Positions 61,668 to 64,000 of a DNA stretch of 64,000 nt are shown here, in pieces. The notes under the pieces are model-generated. The model worked only from the letters and a program-made list of their open reading frames with translations. It did no database searches and was not told the DNA's origin. Positions within the stretch are counted from its first letter, which is position 1. Each line of letters opens with the position of its first letter. Where the stretch lies: the NCBI GenBank assembly GCA_902725215.1, contig CACUVI010000012.1, forward strand, positions 62,001-126,000, in the 5' to 3' direction. This DNA is from Rhodospirillaceae bacterium LM-1. GTDB lineage: Bacteria; Pseudomonadota; Alphaproteobacteria; Rhodospirillales; WMHbin7. Made by a program: the position numbers and the translations under genes.

Positions 61668-63464
61668 ATGTCCGAGCAACCGCAACCCGACCTAAAACTG
61701 CCAGATCCCAAGGAATTGTCGCAAGCGGTGGCCAGCATCGCCGAAAGAAGCCAGCGTCTGATGGCAGATTTTGTGTCCAGGCAGGCCGAAAGCCCCAGCA
61801 TGGGCATGGCCGATCCCTTGAATATCGGGCGCGCCTTTGCCGAGATGATGGGGCAATTGGCCGCCAATCCGGCCCGTCTGGTCGAAGCCCAGATGAATTT
61901 GTGGAATGATTACATGCGGCTGTGGCAGAACACGGCCCGGCGCATGCTGGGCGAGGAGTCCGAACCCATTGCGGTGCCGGAAGCCGCCGACCGGCGTTTC
62001 AAGGACGAGGCTTGGCAGAGCAACGAGGTTTTCGACTACATCAAGCAATCTTACCTGCTGACCGCCCGCTGGGTTCAATCGGTGGTTGGGTCAGTCGAGG
62101 GGTTGGACGAGAAAACGGCCCGCAAGGTTGATTTTTATACGCGCCAGTTCGTCGATGCCATGGCGCCCACCAATTTTGCGATGACCAACCCCGAGGTTCT
62201 GCGCCTGACCGCCGAGACCGGAGGCGAGAATCTGCTCAAAGGTCTGGACAATCTGCTGTCCGACCTCGAGCGCGGCAAAGGCACGCTGTCGATCCGCATG
62301 ACCGACTTGGACGCCTTCAAGATCGGTCAGAACATCGCGGCCACGCCGGGCAAGGTGGTTTATCAGAACGACTTGATCCAATTGATCCAGTACGAACCGA
62401 CGACCAAGGACGTTCTGGCCCGCCCCCTGATGATCATTCCGCCCTGGATCAACAAATATTACATCCTGGATCTCAAGCCCAAGAATTCATTCGTGAAATG
62501 GGCGGTGGATCAGGGCCATACGGTCTTCATGCTTTCCTGGGTCAATCCCGATGAGAGCTTGGCCGCCAAAGGCTTCTCCGATTACATGAAAGAAGGGCCG
62601 CTGGCGGCGCTTGACGCCATCTTGAAAATTACCGGCGAGAAAGAAATCAACGCCATCGGCTATTGCCTGGGCGGAACCTTGCTGGCGACCACCCTGGCCT
62701 ATATGGCGGCCAAGAAGGACAAGCGGATCGCTACCGCCACGTTCTTCACCACCATGGTTGATTTCGAGGAATCGGGCGAGCTTGAGGTCTTCATCGACGA
62801 AGAACAGATCGCCAGCCTGGAGGAGCGCATGAACAAGCGCGGCTTCCTGGAAGGCCATGAGATGGCCACCACCTTCAACATGCTGCGCGCCAACGACCTG
62901 ATCTGGACGTTCGTGATCAACAATTACCTAATGGGCAAGGAACCCTTCCCCTTCGATCTTTTGTATTGGAATTCCGATTCGACCCGCATGCCCGCCGCTA
63001 TGCACAGCTTTTATCTGCGCAACATGTACCAGAAGAACAAGCTGATCGAGCCGGGCGGCATCGTGATCGACAAAGTGCCGATCGACCTGAAAAAGGTCGA
63101 CCTGCCGATCTATATTTTGGCCACCCGAGAGGATCATATCGCTCCTTGGAAAAGCGCCTTTGCCGGAACCAAGGCCTATTCCGGGCCGGTGCGTTTCGTG
63201 CTGGCGGCATCAGGCCATATCGCGGGCGTGGTCAATCCGCCCGCCGCCAACAAGTACAATCATTGGACCAATGCGAAGAAGGCCGAAACGCCCGACGCTT
63301 GGCTGAAGGGCGCTACTTCGCATGAAGGGTCGTGGTGGACCGATTGGCACGCCTGGCTTTCCAAGCTGTCGCCCAAAAAGGTCAAGGCGCGCAAGCCCGG
63401 CGGCGGCAAGGTCAAGCCGCTTGAAGACGCGCCGGGGTCTTATGTTCAGGTCCGCTTGATGTGA
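61668..63464 (+). CDS. phaC: Poly(3-hydroxyalkanoate) synthase, class I
   Basis: Polymerises 3-hydroxyacyl-CoA into storage polyester granules. The 598-residue protein matches class I PhaC. The modified lipase box with active-site Cys is in INAIGYCLGGTLLATTLAY near residue 330, the Asp in ILATREDHIAPWKSAF and the His in FVLAASGHIAGVVNPP. The N-terminal part (QNDLIQLIQYEPTTKDVLAR and RPLMIIPPWINKYYILDL) is also diagnostic. AGGGGAGAG is 5 bp upstream of the ATG. folK overlaps its stop. Identification is secure. Confidence 0.96.
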   Translation: MSEQPQPDLKLPDPKELSQAVASIAERSQRLMADFVSRQAESPSMGMADPLNIGRAFAEMMGQLAANPARLVEAQMNLWNDYMRLWQNTARRMLGEESEPIAVPEAADRRFKDEAWQSNEVFDYIKQSYLLTARWVQSVVGSVEGLDEKTARKVDFYTRQFVDAMAPTNFAMTNPEVLRLTAETGGENLLKGLDNLLSDLERGKGTLSIRMTDLDAFKIGQNIAATPGKVVYQNDLIQLIQYEPTTKDVLARPLMIIPPWINKYYILDLKPKNSFVKWAVDQGHTVFMLSWVNPDESLAAKGFSDYMKEGPLAALDAILKITGEKEINAIGYCLGGTLLATTLAYMAAKKDKRIATATFFTTMVDFEESGELEVFIDEEQIASLEERMNKRGFLEGHEMATTFNMLRANDLIWTFVINNYLMGKEPFPFDLLYWNSDSTRMPAAMHSFYLRNMYQKNKLIEPGGIVIDKVPIDLKKVDLPIYILATREDHIAPWKSAFAGTKAYSGPVRFVLAASGHIAGVVNPPAANKYNHWTNAKKAETPDAWLKGATSHEGSWWTDWHAWLSKLSPKKVKARKPGGGKVKPLEDAPGSYVQVRLM

Positions 63465-63958
63465 TCCTGATCGCGCTGGGGGCCAATCTGTCCAGCTTGG
63501 CCGGCCCGCCCGAAGCCACCTTTCGGGCGGCGGCGGCGGCGCTTGAGGAACAAGGCGACATCCGGCTGACCCTTTGGTCGCGGATATATCGCAGCCCGGC
63601 CTGGCCCGACCCTGCCGATCCGGAATTTCGAAATGCGGTAGCGGCGCTTGAAACGGCGCTTTTGCCCGCAGCGCTGCTGGCGCGCCTGCACGAGACCGAG
63701 GCTAGGTTCGGTCGCCAGCGAGATTCTGTCAGCGCCAACGCTCCCCGCCCGCTTGATCTTGATCTTCTGGATTGCGATGGACAGGTCAGCGGCGTTTCGC
63801 CGCTGCTTCCCCATCCGAGGATTCACGAACGCGCCTTCGTTCTGCTGCCCTTGCAAGACGTCGCCCCCCAGTGGCGTCATCCGATTTCAAGACTGTCCGT
63901 GGCTTCCCTGCTGGCGGATTTGCCCAAGGGATTGATGCAGGACGTCGTTCCCGTATAA
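63461..63958 (+). CDS. folK: 2-amino-4-hydroxy-6-hydroxymethyldihydropteridine pyrophosphokinase
   Basis: Transfers pyrophosphate to the pterin alcohol in folate synthesis. The 165-residue protein starts at a GTG that overlaps the phaC stop (GTGA) and opens MILIALGANLSSLAGPPEAT. Further HPPK features are SRIYRSPAWPDPADPEFRNA, ETEARFGRQRDS, PRPLDLDLLDCDG and PHPRIHERAFVLLPLQDV. Its overlap with phaC means translational coupling. Identification is strong. Confidence 0.93.
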   Translation: MILIALGANLSSLAGPPEATFRAAAAALEEQGDIRLTLWSRIYRSPAWPDPADPEFRNAVAALETALLPAALLARLHETEARFGRQRDSVSANAPRPLDLDLLDCDGQVSGVSPLLPHPRIHERAFVLLPLQDVAPQWRHPISRLSVASLLADLPKGLMQDVVPV

Positions 63959-63967
63959 TATCGTCTG

Positions 63968-64000
63968 ATGCGTATCCTGGTCGTCGAGGATGAACCCCAT
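63968..64000 (+). CDS. Response regulator, N-terminal fragment (cut by window end)
   Basis: The last 33 bases encode MRILVVEDEPH, the standard start of a receiver domain with the two acidic residues that bind Mg. The gene starts 9 bp after folK and continues beyond the window. The output domain and partner are not visible. Only 11 residues are present, so the class is likely but not certain. Confidence 0.6.
   Translation, partial: MRILVVEDEPH

Overview
The window is a GC-rich (about 60% by eye), gene-dense piece of an alphaproteobacterial chromosome, most like a member of the Rhodospirillales (Magnetospirillum-type Rhodospirillaceae). This rests on the mdh-sucCD-sucAB-lpdA order, a ChpT phosphotransferase gene, a class I (archaeal-type) lysyl-tRNA synthetase, a class I PHA synthase, a CheA with a receiver tail, and the proA-nadD-rsfS-rlmH-gpmI-envC-ctpA-rppH run. 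The genus is an inference. No rRNA, tRNA, CRISPR array or complete insertion sequence was seen.

Layout. 1-11.5 kb: a truncated periplasmic binding protein gene faces a TCA-cycle operon (mdh, sucC, sucD, sucA, sucB, lpdA) with two tiny lipoprotein genes between sucB and lpdA, then an MFS transporter gene. 11.5-18 kb: tpx; a BrnT/BrnA toxin-antitoxin pair with a coupled AT-rich HEPN-like gene; xerC and a DUF484 gene facing priA; a Phd/VapC pair whose toxin end overlaps the end of a zinc-ribbon gene. 18-22.6 kb: a MarR regulator gene facing a four-gene operon of an EntE-like aryl-acid ligase, an enoate-reductase-type flavoenzyme with a modified Fe-S site, and two small proteins. 22.6-29.8 kb: an envelope and housekeeping operon (hldD, lgt, midA, pgeF, a lipoprotein) and a three-lipoprotein operon with an M48 protease. 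29.9-32.7 kb: gap and pgk, where Pgk has a 188-residue histone-H1-like tail. 33-44 kb: a long, tightly overlapped minus-strand run proA-nadD-rsfS-rlmH-gpmI-envC-ctpA-yibQ-rppH-M23 peptidase, in which RsfS has basic tails at both ends and appears to start at ATT. A 262-bp MITE-like element lies upstream of proA. 44-51.5 kb: a chemotaxis operon (cheA, cheW, cheY, cheB, cheR, and a coupled glycosyltransferase gene) with chpT upstream. 51.5-64 kb: a DUF2478 gene and mobA, the class I lysS gene, an EF-hand protein gene, the ompA-like/aminotransferase/hom/glpX/recJ operon, and phaC-folK leading into a cut-off response regulator gene.

How the genes work together. The window carries most of the 2-oxoglutarate-to-succinate and malate-to-oxaloacetate steps, two lower-glycolysis steps plus GpmI, peptidoglycan remodelling (CtpA, EnvC, M23, YibQ), lipoprotein and LPS precursor synthesis, and a complete core chemotaxis relay without a receptor gene. 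The accessory material is confined to the two toxin-antitoxin pairs, the HEPN-like gene, the aryl-acid operon and the MITE.

The strongest points for a second look are the two unrelated enzymes with histone-like tails (Pgk and RsfS), the apparent ATT start of rsfS, the MITE-like element, and the MarR/ligase/reductase operon with its perfect palindrome.
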